Source: Charina bottae (Eukaryota > Chordata > Lepidosauria > Squamata > Charinaidae). Taken from it: 64,000 bases of DNA. Positions 12,043 to 21,114 of this stretch are shown here, piece after piece (position 1 is the stretch's first letter; each line of letters opens with the position of its first letter). The stretch spans positions 79,908,798-79,972,797 of the forward strand of contig JALMGJ010000004.1 in the NCBI GenBank assembly GCA_023362775.1, in the 5' to 3' direction. The notes beneath the pieces were generated by a model that saw only the letters and a program-made list of their open reading frames with translations, had not been told where the DNA came from and searched no databases. Both the position numbers and the translations under genes were made by a program.

Positions 12043-13232
12043 AAAAGGGAGTGGAACTTGCTGTCTGTTTATATACCCTGGCTTGTCCTGCCTGTGTTGG
12101 TGGGGGTTTTGTACTCTCCTTGGTAGTTCCTTGATTGGGCTGTTGTGTGCTGTTTAGGTGATTGACTGAGTTAATAGTTCCTTGATTAAGGTCTATTGTG
12201 TTGTTTGATTGCTCCTCTGCTGCTAATCGTGCTGTTAATCTATGCATATCTTCTTGTTGATTGCTGGCCCAGGGGTGTTCTGGTCTTCTGGCTATTCTAT
12301 TGTCTCTTATGAATGGTATGTAAATGTTGTTAACCTCTATGTGTCTGTTGATGGCTGCTTTGTCTGAGTGCCAAGCTTCCAGGAATTCTCTAGCATTTTT
12401 GGATTTGGCCTGGTCTAATATGCTCACAGTTTCCCAGTTGAAAGTATGGTTAAGTCTGTCCATGTGTTGTGAGATTAAGGAGTTTTCATCATGTCTTCTG
12501 ACTGCTAGTTGGTGTTCGTGGATGCGTTCTGCTAGTCTTCTGCCAGTCTGTCCTACATAGTGGCTGTTACAGTCCTTACACTGTATGTTGTAGATAACTC
12601 CTTTTTTTTCCTTCTGGGGCTACTGGGTCTTTTGGTTTACTTACAATGTTCTGAAGGGTTTTGGTTGGTTTGTGTGCTACAGTGATGCCGTGTGGATGTA
12701 ACAGTCTATTAGTAGTTTCTGAGATGTTTCTGATGTATGGCAGTGTAATCCTTTTCATAGCTTCTGTTGGTTTTGCTGTGGTGGGTTGAGTGGTCAGGCA
12801 CTTTTTGATAAAGTTGCGTGGGTATCCATTTTGCTGGAAGATGCTATATAAGTGGTCTGTTTCCTTTTTCTGGTGTTCTGGGTTGCTGCAGTGTGTTTGT
12901 GCTCGTCTGAATAGTGTTCTTACACAGCTCCTCTTGTGTGAGGTTGGGTTATTGCTTTGATAGTGGAGCACTTGGTTAGTGTGGGTAGATTTCCGGTAGA
13001 CTTGTGTTTCTAGAATGCCATCATTTCCTCTACTGATGAGGATGTCCAAGAAGGGTAGTGTGTTGTTGTTTTCTTCTTCCCTTGTGAATTTTATTCCTTT
13101 GAAGATGTTGTTGATGGCTTCATGTGTTTCCTCTAGTTGATCCTTTTTTATTATGACGAAGGTGTCATCTACATACCGGATCCATACTTTGGGTTGTATG
13201 TGTGGGAGTGCTATCCTTTCTAGACGTTGCAT
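12035..13232 (-). pseudogene. PLE-2 reverse transcriptase + GIY-YIG endonuclease, frameshifted
   Basis: The first frame (13232 to 12576) starts within the polymerase palm, carries the catalytic box RYVDDTFV near residues 19-26, then LPFLDILIS and the thumb motif VYRKSTHTNQ. A run of eight T at 12602-12609 (A on the coding strand) is the likely frameshift. Downstream, the other frame resumes with the GIY-YIG signature (CNSHYVGQTGRRLAERIHEH) and continues to a stop at 12035 as a polar tail rich in Asn, Gln and Thr. The N-terminal half and the motif-A aspartate region are absent. PLE proteins of this type use the GIY-YIG domain to nick target DNA and the RT to prime on it. Confidence 0.85.
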
Positions 13233-13429
13233 TACTATATGTGAATAGTATCACAAGGAATTTTAAAAATCCATACCATTTTTATATCTAAAGTGGTTCA
13301 TACACTCAAAGTTAGTAGAAAGGCTCAAACGAACTGTATTACTTTAAGAATTATAAATAGAAATAATATTCGAAGAGAATATTTGTAGGTTTTCCTGGCT
13401 TTGTGGCCATGTTCTGGCAGTTTTTGGTT

Positions 13430-13474
13430 CCTAACGTTTCGCCAGTCGCTGTGGCTGGCATCTTCAGAGGACAG
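13430..13474 (-). ncRNA. Hammerhead-ribozyme-like motif, PLE-3 (3' end)
   Basis: On the minus strand, CTGAAGA is followed by the hairpin GCCAG/CTGGC and then GAAACGTT. Stem I is formed by TCCT just before the first box and AGGA just after the predicted cleavage site. This is the most regular of the hammerhead-like structures in the window. Confidence 0.75.
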
Positions 13475-13740
13475 GAGCACAGCTAGAAGATTCTGTCTGT
13501 GCCCAAGTGGAGGGTGTGTGTTCCTGCTGGTGTTTATAGCTGCTGAGAGGGTGTGTGTCTTTTGTGGGTCATTTACAAGAGATTAGGAGAGGGTTTGTTG
13601 TGGTGATTAGGGGGTGTGGTGCTGTCATGTGTGGGATTAGCACATTTATTGTGTGAGTTGTTTGTATATTTCTGTGGTTGAGTTCATTGACCTTTTGCAA
13701 GCTGTGTTTTTCAGGACTGGAAGCCAGGTTTTGCTGACCT

Positions 13741-14170
13741 TTAAGCTTTCTTCTTTTTTATTGAAACTGTGTTGGTGTTATGTATTTCAATGGCTTCCCT
13801 GTATAGTCTAACATAGTGGCTGTTGGTGTTGTCCAGTATTTCTGTGTTTTCAAATAAGATTTGGTGACCAGTTTGTTTGAGAGCATGTTCAGCTATTGCA
13901 GATTTTTCAGGTTGCTGTAGTCTGCAGTGTCTTTCATGTTCTTTTATCCTGGTGCGGATGCTGCGTTTTGTGGTCCCAATGTATACTTGTCCACAGCTGC
14001 AGGGTATGCGGTAAACTCCTGCAGCGGTGAGGGGGTCCCTTTTGTCTTTTGCTGATTTTAACATTTGTTGTATTTTTCTGGTGGTTTTGAAGACTGTTTG
14101 GAGGTTATGTTTTCTCATTAGTTTTTCCATGCAGTCCGTGACTCCTTTAATGTAGGGCAGAAATATTTTG
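13741..14170 (-). pseudogene. PLE-3 C-terminal GIY-YIG endonuclease fragment
   Basis: The frame carries the end of a Penelope-type protein: FLPYIKGVTDCMEKLMRKH (linker after the RT), then GVYRIPCSCGQVYIGTTKRS (the GIY and YIG halves with adjacent cysteines), IRTRIKEHERHC and the tail ending in lysines at the stop at 13741. The open frame extends up to 14253, but that part reads into the inverted arm and is not native. The whole reverse transcriptase is missing. The nuclease sequence is well preserved, suggesting a fairly recent insertion. Confidence 0.85.
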
Positions 14171-14203
14171 CTTCTGGGGGGCTGTTTTTCTTCAGTTGAG
14201 TGC

Positions 14204-14250
14204 TGTCCTCTGAAGATGCCAGCCACAGCAACTGGCGAAACGTTAGGAAC
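14204..14250 (+). ncRNA. Hammerhead-ribozyme-like motif, PLE-3 inverted arm
   Basis: The same motif as in the 3' end of this element, but on the plus strand: CTGAAGA at 14210-14216, stem GCCAG/CTGGC, GAAAC at 14237-14241, and TCCT/AGGA as stem I. Both copies keep all core bases. Confidence 0.75.
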
Positions 14251-14737
14251 CAAAACTGCCAGAACACGGCCACACAGCCCGGAAAACCCACAACAACCAT
14301 CGGATTATGGCCATGAAAGCCTTAGACTATACAGAATATTTGTAGCTTAGGGTTGAACTGTGGAGTCCTTGGTGCTCTCTGAGCCTTGTTGTTTTCTTGC
14401 AGATGTTTCATTGCCAGGCTAGGCAACATCTTCAGTGCAAAAAGGGAGTGGGACTTGCTCTCTGTTTATATACCCTGGCTTGTCCTGCCTGTGTTGGTGG
14501 GGGTGTTGTACTCTCCTTGGTAGTTCCTTGATTGGGTTGTTGTTTGCTGCTTGGTTGATTGACTGAGTTAATAGTTCCTTGATTAGGGTCTATTGTGTTG
14601 TTTGATTGCTCCTCTGGTGCTAATCTTGGTGTTAATCTTTGCCTATCTGATTGTTGATTGTTGGCAAGGAGGTTGTTGTGAGATTAAGGAGTTTTCATCG
14701 TGTCTTCTGACTGCTAGTTGGTGTTCGTGGACAGACT

Positions 14738-15247
14738 GGCAGAAGACTAGCAGAACGCATCCATGAACACCAACTAGCAGACAGAAGACACGATGAAAAC
14801 TCCTTAATCTCACAACACATGGGCAGACTTAACCATACTTTCCACTGGGAAACTGTGAGCATCTTAAACCAAGCCAAATCCAAAAATGCTAGAGAATTCC
14901 TGGAAGCTTGGCACTCAGACAAAGCAGCCATCAACAGACACATAGAGGTAAACAACATTTACATAACATTCATAAGAAACAATAGAAAAGCCAGAAGACC
15001 AGAACACCTCCTTGCCAGCAATCAACAACCAGATAGGCAAAGATTAACATCAAGATTAGCACCAGAGGAGCAATCAAACAACACAATAGACTCTAATCAA
15101 GGAACTATTAACTCAGTCAATCAACCAAGCAGCAAACAACAACCCAATCAAGGAACTACCAAGGAGAGTACAACACCCCCACCAACACAGGCAGGACAAG
15201 CCAGGGTATATAAACAGAGAGCAAGTCCCACTCCCTTTTTGCACTGA
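14738..15247 (+). pseudogene. PLE-2 C-terminal fragment
   Basis: A plus-strand frame with the second half of the GIY-YIG nuclease and the polar C-terminal tail. Its blocks (MGRLNHTFHWETVSIL, NAREFLEAWHSDKAAINRH, EEQSNNTIDSNQGTINSV) align with the minus-strand copy at 12035-12463 with only scattered differences and no frameshift in this part. It lacks the GIY half, the RT and a start codon of its own. Confidence 0.85.
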
Positions 15248-15284
15248 AGATGTTGCCTAGCCTGGCAATGAAACATCTGCAAGA
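15236..15284 (+). ncRNA. Hammerhead-ribozyme-like motif, PLE-2 right arm
   Basis: CTGAAGA at 15244-15250, stem TTGCC/GGCAA, GAAAC at 15270-15274. Stem I can form about eight pairs between TTTTTGCA upstream and TGCAAGAAAA downstream, including one G-U. One base of the tiny stem III (GAAACATC instead of GAAACGTC) has decayed, which should weaken cleavage. Confidence 0.7.
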
Positions 15285-15331
15285 AAACAACAAGGCTCAG
15301 AAAGCACCAAGGACTCCACAGAAATAATATT

Positions 15332-15694
15332 GTCCAGAAATTAAACAATTTATTGAATGAATACTCAAAGGCAAAAATAAGTTTATGTTTCCAAGAACTA
15401 CTACTTAGAGAAGCAAGAAATCATTTTAAACAATTTAGTCTATGTTTTGCCTTTTAAATTATATGACAGAACAGTCATTTTCTCTTTGAGGTTATTGCCA
15501 ATACTATGGAAACTGAGGCTTCATACAGTCTAACTCTATTAAGGCTAACATAAGAATGATCCACATAAATTGTTAGTACAATTTGGTTTGTATGTTATGC
15601 TGTTTGATTATTCTAGAATCAAAGAACAGACTGTTAATGGCATCTTTTTTCCTCATAGATACAGGTCATTTTGTTATAGTCTTTATATATTGCA
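15332..15694. other. No feature recognised
   Basis: AT-rich spacer between the PLE cluster and a LINE 3' end. Nothing recognisable was seen. Confidence 0.5.
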
Positions 15695-15982
15695 GGAGAC
15701 TTATTTATTTATTTATTTATTTATTTATTTCTAGGATTTCTCCACCGCCCAACTCATATACTGTACAATGACTCGGGGCGGTTTACAAATAATAAAAATA
15801 ACATATCACCAAAATGATACAATATACATATAAATATATATATACTGTAAATATAATATAAATATAAAATACAAATATGAATTATATAAATACAAGATGG
15901 CAAATCAAGATCTTATCATTGGCACCATCATGGTGCCAGTCACCTCCATGAATGGCTATCCCCCCTCCCACCGCAAGCAAGA
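15695..15982 (-). mobile_element. LINE2/CR1-type 3' end, antisense
   Basis: A (TTTA)n tail (to ~15732) is followed by ccaccgcccaactc and ggggcggtttac. On the minus strand this is the familiar 3' end of squamate LINE2/CR1-type elements (GGGCGG, then AATAAATAAA). The rest is AT-rich 3' UTR ending near 15980. No coding sequence is left. A related fragment is at 35115-35390. Confidence 0.65.
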
Positions 15983-16077
15983 TGGCATATATTACCTGTA
16001 TCCGTAATTTTATTAAGTGTATGTTGCTGGTCATTGACCGAATAAATAAATGTTGTTGTTGTTGTTGGCATATATTA
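15983..16077 (+). mobile_element. 71-bp truncated retroposon with 12-bp target duplication
   Basis: The sequence tggcatatatta occurs at 15983-15994 and 16066-16077. The 71 bases between contain gctggtcattgaccgaataaat and end in a TTG repeat, which looks like the tail of a non-LTR retrotransposon on the plus strand. The clade is not recognised. It inserted into or next to the LINE end on its left. Confidence 0.7.
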
Positions 16078-16692
16078 AAGTCAAAATTAAAAGGGAACAG
16101 CAACGATTATCATGACCATTGAAATGAATGAACTTTATGTAAAACTTTTCAACAAATTAGTTGGATTTCATAGCTTTTTGAATTTACTAAATTAGGTTGA
16201 GCCATGCCAAGCTTTGGGTGATATGTTGAACACCAAAAAAGTGGTGGGGGGCAGAGAGGACTTGTTTTCAGAAGAAGTGCAGTGTTTTAATGAGTGAAAT
16301 CAATACCTTAAGCATCTGCCTCATACCCCCATCCTTCCAATTCTTACTATTTGGAAGAAGAGAGGGAAAGCAAATACAGAATGGCTTCTAAATACTTTCC
16401 AAATGATCAGATATTTAACAATAGTTCTTCCCTGAGTCATATGACCAAGAGAGGGAGGGAAGGAAGTTTAGAATGAAGCAACTGGCATCACTCTGAGCCA
16501 TTCTCCAACTGCCTCTTCCGTAGATATATGCTTTTTTCTTAATTTTTTTTCTGCAGCCCCAAGCCAGGTCTGGTCCATTTTAAAATTCAGTCTTTATTTT
16601 GCTAGCTTTCCCACCACACACACCAAATTTGGTTCTATCCCATTCCGTTTTCAGAGATCCTGCTTGCAGAAGGGCACAGTACTGAACCCCTT
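16078..16692. other. No feature recognised
   Basis: Mixed-composition sequence with short purine-rich patches. No gene or repeat end was recognised. Confidence 0.5.
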
Positions 16693-16923
16693 TACAGGTA
16701 GTCCTCATTTAGAGACTGTCTCATTTAGTGACTGTTCAGTTACAACAGTGATGATAAAGTAACTTTATGACCAATCGTTGCATTTACAACCTTCACAGGT
16801 CTGTAAAGCAAAGGAAAGCTGAATTAAATTCATAAGCACAGTTGCGGTTTCACTTAGCGATTGCTTTGCTTAATGACTGAGTTACCAATCCCAATTGTGT
16901 TAGCTAAATGAGGACTACCTGTA
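16693..16923. mobile_element. MITE with TA target duplication (mariner-type, family M)
   Basis: The element at 16695-16921 has terminal inverted repeats CAGGTAGTCCTCATTTA / TAAATGAGGACTACCTG and is flanked by TA on both sides. Target duplication TA suggests a Tc1/mariner-superfamily non-autonomous element. It has no coding capacity. Two relatives are at 37741-38173 and 53530-53698. Confidence 0.85.
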
Positions 16924-17472
16924 AGTATTTTCCCCCAGTGTTATGTTGGGTTGAAAATAATAATAATACAGAGCAGCAATGCATGATTTCCTGATTTTTT
17001 TGTTTGACCAGGGTGGTCACTCGAGCATCTGTAACAAAGTAATGTGTTATGTCTGTATATAGGTATTTCATCTTTCTGTTTATTTGTATGTATACACTGG
17101 GATGCATTGTTGTAGGTCACATAACTAGAAGGGGAATGGAGCAACTTTTGCCCAACTACTTCTGCTTAGGGATGCATTGGGGAATTTTTTTCCCCTTATG
17201 ATCCACATGTCCAAGCCAAATCAGGGCCATTTTCAAACTTGATTTTCTTCTGATGGCTTCTCCCAGCACACCAAATGTAGTCCTTTACTTTTTAGTGTGG
17301 GGACAGTTATTTTGCTGGCAGACAAATAGACAAATACATGGACAGTGTCCCAAAACCCTATATTTATATACTGTACTTATATACTTCTTTTCCATTGAAT
17401 CAGAAATAATACTAAGGGCCCAAATATTTAGTGCCCAACTCCAGAAATCACAAGTGATATGTTGGTGTATTG
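16924..17472. other. No feature recognised
   Basis: AT-rich sequence between the MITE and the SINE. No coding or repeat signature was seen. Confidence 0.5.
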
Positions 17473-17558
17473 CTTTAAAACAAAACAAAACAAAACAAAA
17501 CAAAACAAAACAAAACAAAACAAAACAAAACAAAACAAAACAAAACAAAACAAAACAA
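17473..17558. repeat. (AAAAC)n microsatellite
   Basis: About sixteen perfect pentamers adjoin the tail of the SINE on the right. On the SINE's strand the array reads TTTTG and probably expanded from the retroposon tail or target. Related bases (taaacaaaac) also follow the SINE's other end, consistent with a target duplication. Confidence 0.95.
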
Positions 17559-17880
17559 GGTAAAGGTTCCCCCCGCACATTTGTGCAGTCGTGTCCGACT
17601 CTAGGGGCCGGTGCTCATCTCCGTTTGTTAGCCGAAGAGCCAGCGCTGTCCGAAGACGCTTCCTCAGTCATGTGGCCAGCATGACGCACGCGGAACGCTG
17701 TTACCATCCCACCGAAGTGGTACCTATTTATCTACTTGCATTTGCATGCTTTCAAATTGCTAGGTTGGCAAGAGCTGGAGCTAGTGCGGGAGTTCACTCC
17801 GCACGCAGGGCTAGGGATTTGAACCTCCGAACTTCCGATCGACAAGCCTGGCATCTTACCAGCTGAGCCACCACGCCCCT
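17559..17880 (-). mobile_element. tRNA-derived SINE with BovB-like tail (Sauria-SINE type)
   Basis: Minus strand, about 320 bp. The head at the right end has RNA polymerase III boxes: A-box-like TGGCTCAGCTGG (complement of 17859-17870) and B-box-like GGTTCAAATCC (complement of 17815-17825). The 3' part contains agagtcggacacgactg, which resembles the BovB LINE end (compare the element at 31850), and the tail reads CCTTTACCTT. This head-plus-BovB-tail design is that of the squamate Sauria SINE, which is mobilised by BovB machinery. It is nearly intact. Confidence 0.85.
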
Positions 17881-18555
17881 TAAACAAAACATACATTTGT
17901 ACTAAGCCATAATTCATCAACTTGTCAGTTATTAGATTAGTAATACCAAATACCCACTGGAAATTTTTACTACAAATAATGTCAATTGTAAGTTAAGGGC
18001 ACATGCATGAGAACAAGTGAGTATGTAAAAAAATATCAACCACATCTTCTGCATACCACTTCTATTTTTACAGTATGATCATAATATGTACACTAGAATA
18101 ATATAAAGGTATAGATACTTTTTTCCTTTTTTTGTCTCCATATAATATGTATTTTAACACGATTGTGTTGTAGACCAAACTGGCATCCCAAAAGGAGTTT
18201 TGGTATGTAGGTTTGCACATTTCTTGATCTGTTGGTTTGGACTGACAAACAAATATTCAGAGAAGTGAGAGTTCAAGAAGAGAACCATGTCCTCTTGGCA
18301 GGAATTATCTTATCAAATCTATTTAATTTTGCATGGTATTTGCTTTACCAGCTAATTCCACTATAACTTTTACTTGACTTTACTTTACTTTACTTTTGCT
18401 ACTGAATTTCTGTATAACTAACAGAGAGAAAACAAGTTTTAAATGTGAAGAAAATGAAGACCTTGCTTAAACATTATTGAGGTACACCTTAAGCAGTTCT
18501 ACCCACAATGATGGATAAATCTCTCTGGGCTCATTTCAGGGAGTTGATATTAGAG
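17881..18555. other. No feature recognised
   Basis: AT-rich spacer with a short (TTTAC)n run near 18366-18394. The 5' boundary of the following PLE lies somewhere near 18540-18556, but I could not find a target duplication to fix it. Confidence 0.5.
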
Positions 18556-18687
18556 TCTGTGGCTGTAATGAGCTCCACAACTGGAACTTGCTTGGGAGTG
18601 ATGGCAAAATTAAGACTTTCACTCCCATCACTTCACTGCCATCACTCCCAAGCAAGTTCCAGTTGTGGAGCTCATTACAGCCACAGA
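18556..18687. repeat. 51-bp inverted repeat at the PLE-1 5' end
   Basis: 18556-18606 and 18637-18687 are reverse complements with almost no mismatches (tctgtggctgtaat... pairs with ...attacagccacaga), separated by 30 bases. The right arm lies inside the coding frame. The left arm is thus an inverted copy of the coding 5' end, the same fold-back tendency seen in the other PLE copies. Confidence 0.9.
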
Positions 18688-20578
18688 ATCTGCCATCCAC
18701 AACAACCACCTACCTTTTGAGGAAGCAGAACAACTCCGACTTAAAATATCTGCAGCTCTGTCCAGTGCTCAACCTCCTCCCCCCAACCTTACCGTCCAAG
18801 AGAGGAGAGCCCTGACAGCCCTCAGCAAAGATGAAACCATCACCATTTTACCTGCTGACAAAGGAAGATGTACAGTGGTTCTAAACACTGCAGACTACCA
18901 CAATAAAATTACCTCACTTTTGGAGGATCACCATACATATGAAAAACTGAAAAGAGACCCCACCAACAATTACAAGAAAAAGGTAATAGACAGTTTGAAA
19001 CAATTGGAACATGATGGCTCCATTGATAGGATTACCTACCACCGTCTGTATCCTGGAGAAGCCATCCCCTGCATCTACGGACTTCCTAAGATCCACAAGG
19101 AAGGAACACCCCTCCGACCCATAGTCAGCAGCATTAATTCGGTAACATACAACATTGCCAAACACCTCTCTACCATACTAGCACCTCTAGTTGGACACTC
19201 TGAACACCACATCCATAATTCAGAAGAATTTGTTTCCAAAGCAAAGATCCTGAAACAGGATACAGATGAAACTATGGTTTCCTTTGATGTGTCCTCCCTT
19301 TTCACCAGCATCCCCACCACTCATGCTCTATCCGCTGTCAGGAAGAGACTAGAAGAGGACAGCACCCTTGAAAGGAGAAGCCATCTCAACCCAAACCAGA
19401 TCTGCCATCTTCTGGACCTGTGTCTTAACACCACTTATTTCACATACAGAGGTGACTTTCACAGACAAAAACACGGCTGTGCCATGGGTTCTCCTGTGTC
19501 ACCCATTGTGGCCAATTTATACATGGAAGAAGTGGAGAAGAAAGCACTCAACACATTCCAGGGAACGGTGCCCACCCACTGGTTTAGGTATGTGGATGAC
19601 ACCTGGGTCAAAATCAAGGCCCAGGAAGTACAGGCCTTCACGGACCATATAAACACTATAGATGCCAACATTAGGTTCACCAGAGAAGACACCAAGGACA
19701 ACAGACTGGCATTCCTAGACTGTGAAGTCCTCATTGGGACCGGTGGCAAGCTAGAAATAGGGATCTACAGGAAACCCACACACACAGATCAATATCTGAT
19801 GTTTGACTCCCACCATCCACTGCAGCACAAACTAGGAGTCATCAGGACATTGTCACACAGAGCAGAAACCATCCCCACCTCCATGGATTCCAAAAAGAAT
19901 GAAAATCAGCACCTGAGAACAGCTCTGAAGGCCTGTGGATATCCAAATTGGGCCTTCACCAAATCTAAATCTACCAGACCTAAAACAGCGACAGATAGGG
20001 TTGAGACTCAGAGTAAACGAAAGAACCTGGTCATTCCCTACATGGCTGGTGTGTCTGAAAAGATAAAACGGATATTTGGCAAACACCACATACCTGTATA
20101 TTTCAAACCCACCAACACACTGAGACAGAGGCTTGTACACCCCAAAGATCAAACTCCAAAACACAAGAAAAGCAATGTAGTTTATGCAATCCAGTGCAGT
20201 GAGGAGTGCTCTGAACTCTACATTGGAGAAACCAAACAACTTTTGTACAGGAGGATGGCCCAACACAGGAGAAGTAACACCACAGGACCAGAGTCAGCAG
20301 TTTATCTTCATTTAAAGTAAAAAGGACACTCATTTGAGGACATTAATGTTCACATTTTAGACAGAGAAGATAGGTGGTTTGAGAGAGGGGTCAAGGAATC
20401 CATTTATGCCAACTTGGAAAATCCTTCCTTGAATAGAGGTGGGGGCCTCAGGCACAATCTTTCTCCCATCTTTCTCCCGGCTCTGTCTTCTGTGCCTAGG
20501 AAGATTAAGACCATTTCACAAGCTCAACAGCAGCATGGTGATCTTAACGATCCTCCTTTAGATAATAAAAGGACTTAA
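18665..20578 (+). pseudogene. PLE-1 reverse transcriptase / GIY-YIG polyprotein, one nonsense codon
   Basis: The frame is open for 551 codons to a TAA at 20318-20320, then continues open for 85 more to a TAA at 20576-20578. Motifs, counting from 18665: GLPKIHK (139-145), FDVSSLFTSIP with the motif-A aspartate (207-217), GCAMGSPVSPIVANL (271-285), catalytic YVDD (309-312), LAFLD (348-352), IYRKPTHTD thumb (367-375), GIY half VVYAIQC (505-511), YIG half ELYIGET (517-523), AQHRR (532-536). The first codon is GTG inside the inverted repeat, so the true N-terminus is missing. The other PLE-1 copy has GAA where this one has TAA, so a single G-to-T change explains the break. All polymerase catalytic residues survive. 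Confidence 0.88.
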
Positions 20579-20662
20579 AATAACATCTCAATATAACCAT
20601 GACCCCAGGTGTAAGGTCACACAGCTACCTAGAAACATATTTAGGATTCCCTTACCAACTTT

Positions 20663-20712
20663 GCTCAGACTGAAGAAGCTCCTTGGATAAGGAGCGAAAC
20701 GTTTCCACTGAG
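20663..20712 (+). ncRNA. Hammerhead-ribozyme-like motif, PLE-1
   Basis: CTGAAGA at 20670-20676, a 7-bp stem GCTCCTT/AAGGAGC with a GGAT loop, and GAAAC at 20696-20700 followed by GTTTC. The stem III bases are the palindrome AAACGTTT, so two molecules could pair through it. Stem I is short with an internal loop (CTC/GAG). All core bases are present. Confidence 0.72.
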
Positions 20713-20790
20713 AAAATAGAAATCCAGTTGACATGATTCAAGCTACAGACAATTCCACCTGGATGACTGAGAACATTCATAGACATGTCT

Positions 20791-21114
20791 TCCAGATTGT
20801 TTGGGCTACAACCTTCAAATTCCCAGTTGCTTAAGAGTTTTTCAAGCTTTAACTTTATAGAACTGGAAGACATACATATGAGGAAATAAACATTGTGGAA
20901 TTTGACTAGGAAGGAAAGAATTGTTGAGATGCCCAGTGTTTGAATGCTTCAATAAAAGTTGTTAGGTACATGGAAGAGGTTTTCAACTACACCATACCCC
21001 TACAAAGATTTAATATCTAAGTATGGGGTCAAACAAATTAACTGCATTCTGGCCTCTGTTTCTCTGCATTAAGTGGTAGAAGAGGAAGGCTAGTGCATTT
21101 TCTCTCTTTATTTA
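20791..21114. other. No feature recognised
   Basis: Spacer between the PLE and a CR1 fragment. Nothing recognisable was seen. Confidence 0.5.

Larger units (their letters stand above)
11951..13251 (-). mobile_element. PLE-2, 5'-truncated, with 11-bp target duplication
   Basis: A Penelope-like element of a second family, minus strand. The sequence gtgaatagtat flanks it at 11951-11961 and 13241-13251. Reading from the right it begins in the reverse-transcriptase palm (just upstream of YVDD), runs through the GIY-YIG endonuclease and ends with a hammerhead-like motif and the 3' segment around caaggactcc-type sequence. Unlike most copies in this window it has no inverted 5' arm. About two thirds of the element is missing at the 5' side. 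Confidence 0.88.
13376..14345 (-). mobile_element. PLE-3 copy with inverted 5' arm and 13-bp target duplication
   Basis: The sequence agaatatttgtag flanks the element at 13376-13388 and 14333-14345. The main body (about 14190 down to 13389) is minus strand and contains the GIY-YIG region and 3' end of a third PLE family. At its 5' side (about 14198-14332) lies a plus-strand copy of its own 3' end. This inverted arm extends about 45 bases further toward the true 3' terminus (ggccatgaaagcctta region) than the body does. The hammerhead-like motif is present in both orientations. Confidence 0.88.
14346..15319. mobile_element. Palindromic PLE-2 copy
   Basis: The left arm (~14360-14737) is antisense and the right arm (~14738-15319) is sense; both carry the GIY-YIG to 3'-end region of PLE-2. 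The arms meet at ~14738 around the coding segment for RIHEHQLA. The left arm lacks ~190 bp (jump near 14671-14675) that the right arm retains. Both ends terminate in the family's ccaaggactcc segment. The hammerhead-like motif is on both strands (14402-14442 minus, 15236-15284 plus). Confidence 0.85.
13359..15331. mobile_element. Composite: palindromic PLE-2 with PLE-3 inserted at its 5' flank
   Basis: The sequence agaaataatatt occurs at 13359-13370 and again, immediately after the PLE-2 3' end, at 15320-15331. If this is the PLE-2 target duplication, everything between is one locus: a short filler, a PLE-3 insertion with its own 13-bp duplication (13376-14345), then the palindromic PLE-2 (about 14360-15319). 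The nested order would be PLE-2 first, PLE-3 second. The 12-bp match is AT-rich, so this reading is likely but not certain. Confidence 0.6.
18556..20790 (+). mobile_element. PLE-1, longest copy
   Basis: About 2.2 kb, plus strand. It starts with a 51-bp inverted repeat, has one long polyprotein frame, a hammerhead-like motif at 20663-20712, and the PLE-1 terminal segment (ccacctggatgactgagaac) to about 20786. It is shorter than full-length Penelope elements at the 5' side. No target duplication was found: the bases after the 3' end (atgtcttccag) do not recur near 18550. Confidence 0.88.

Noticed and set aside
17253..17684. Open frame with repeated Lys-Gln-Asn-Lys-Thr
   Set aside because: It is the (AAAAC)n array read in frame and running into an antisense SINE.
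17810..17880. Possible tRNA gene on the minus strand
   Set aside because: The A and B boxes belong to the tRNA-derived head of a SINE; the cloverleaf is not complete and the transcript unit continues into a BovB-like tail.
18508..18720. Short ATG-start frame over the PLE-1 5' hairpin
   Set aside because: It reads through the inverted repeat in a different frame from the polyprotein; no RT or other motif.
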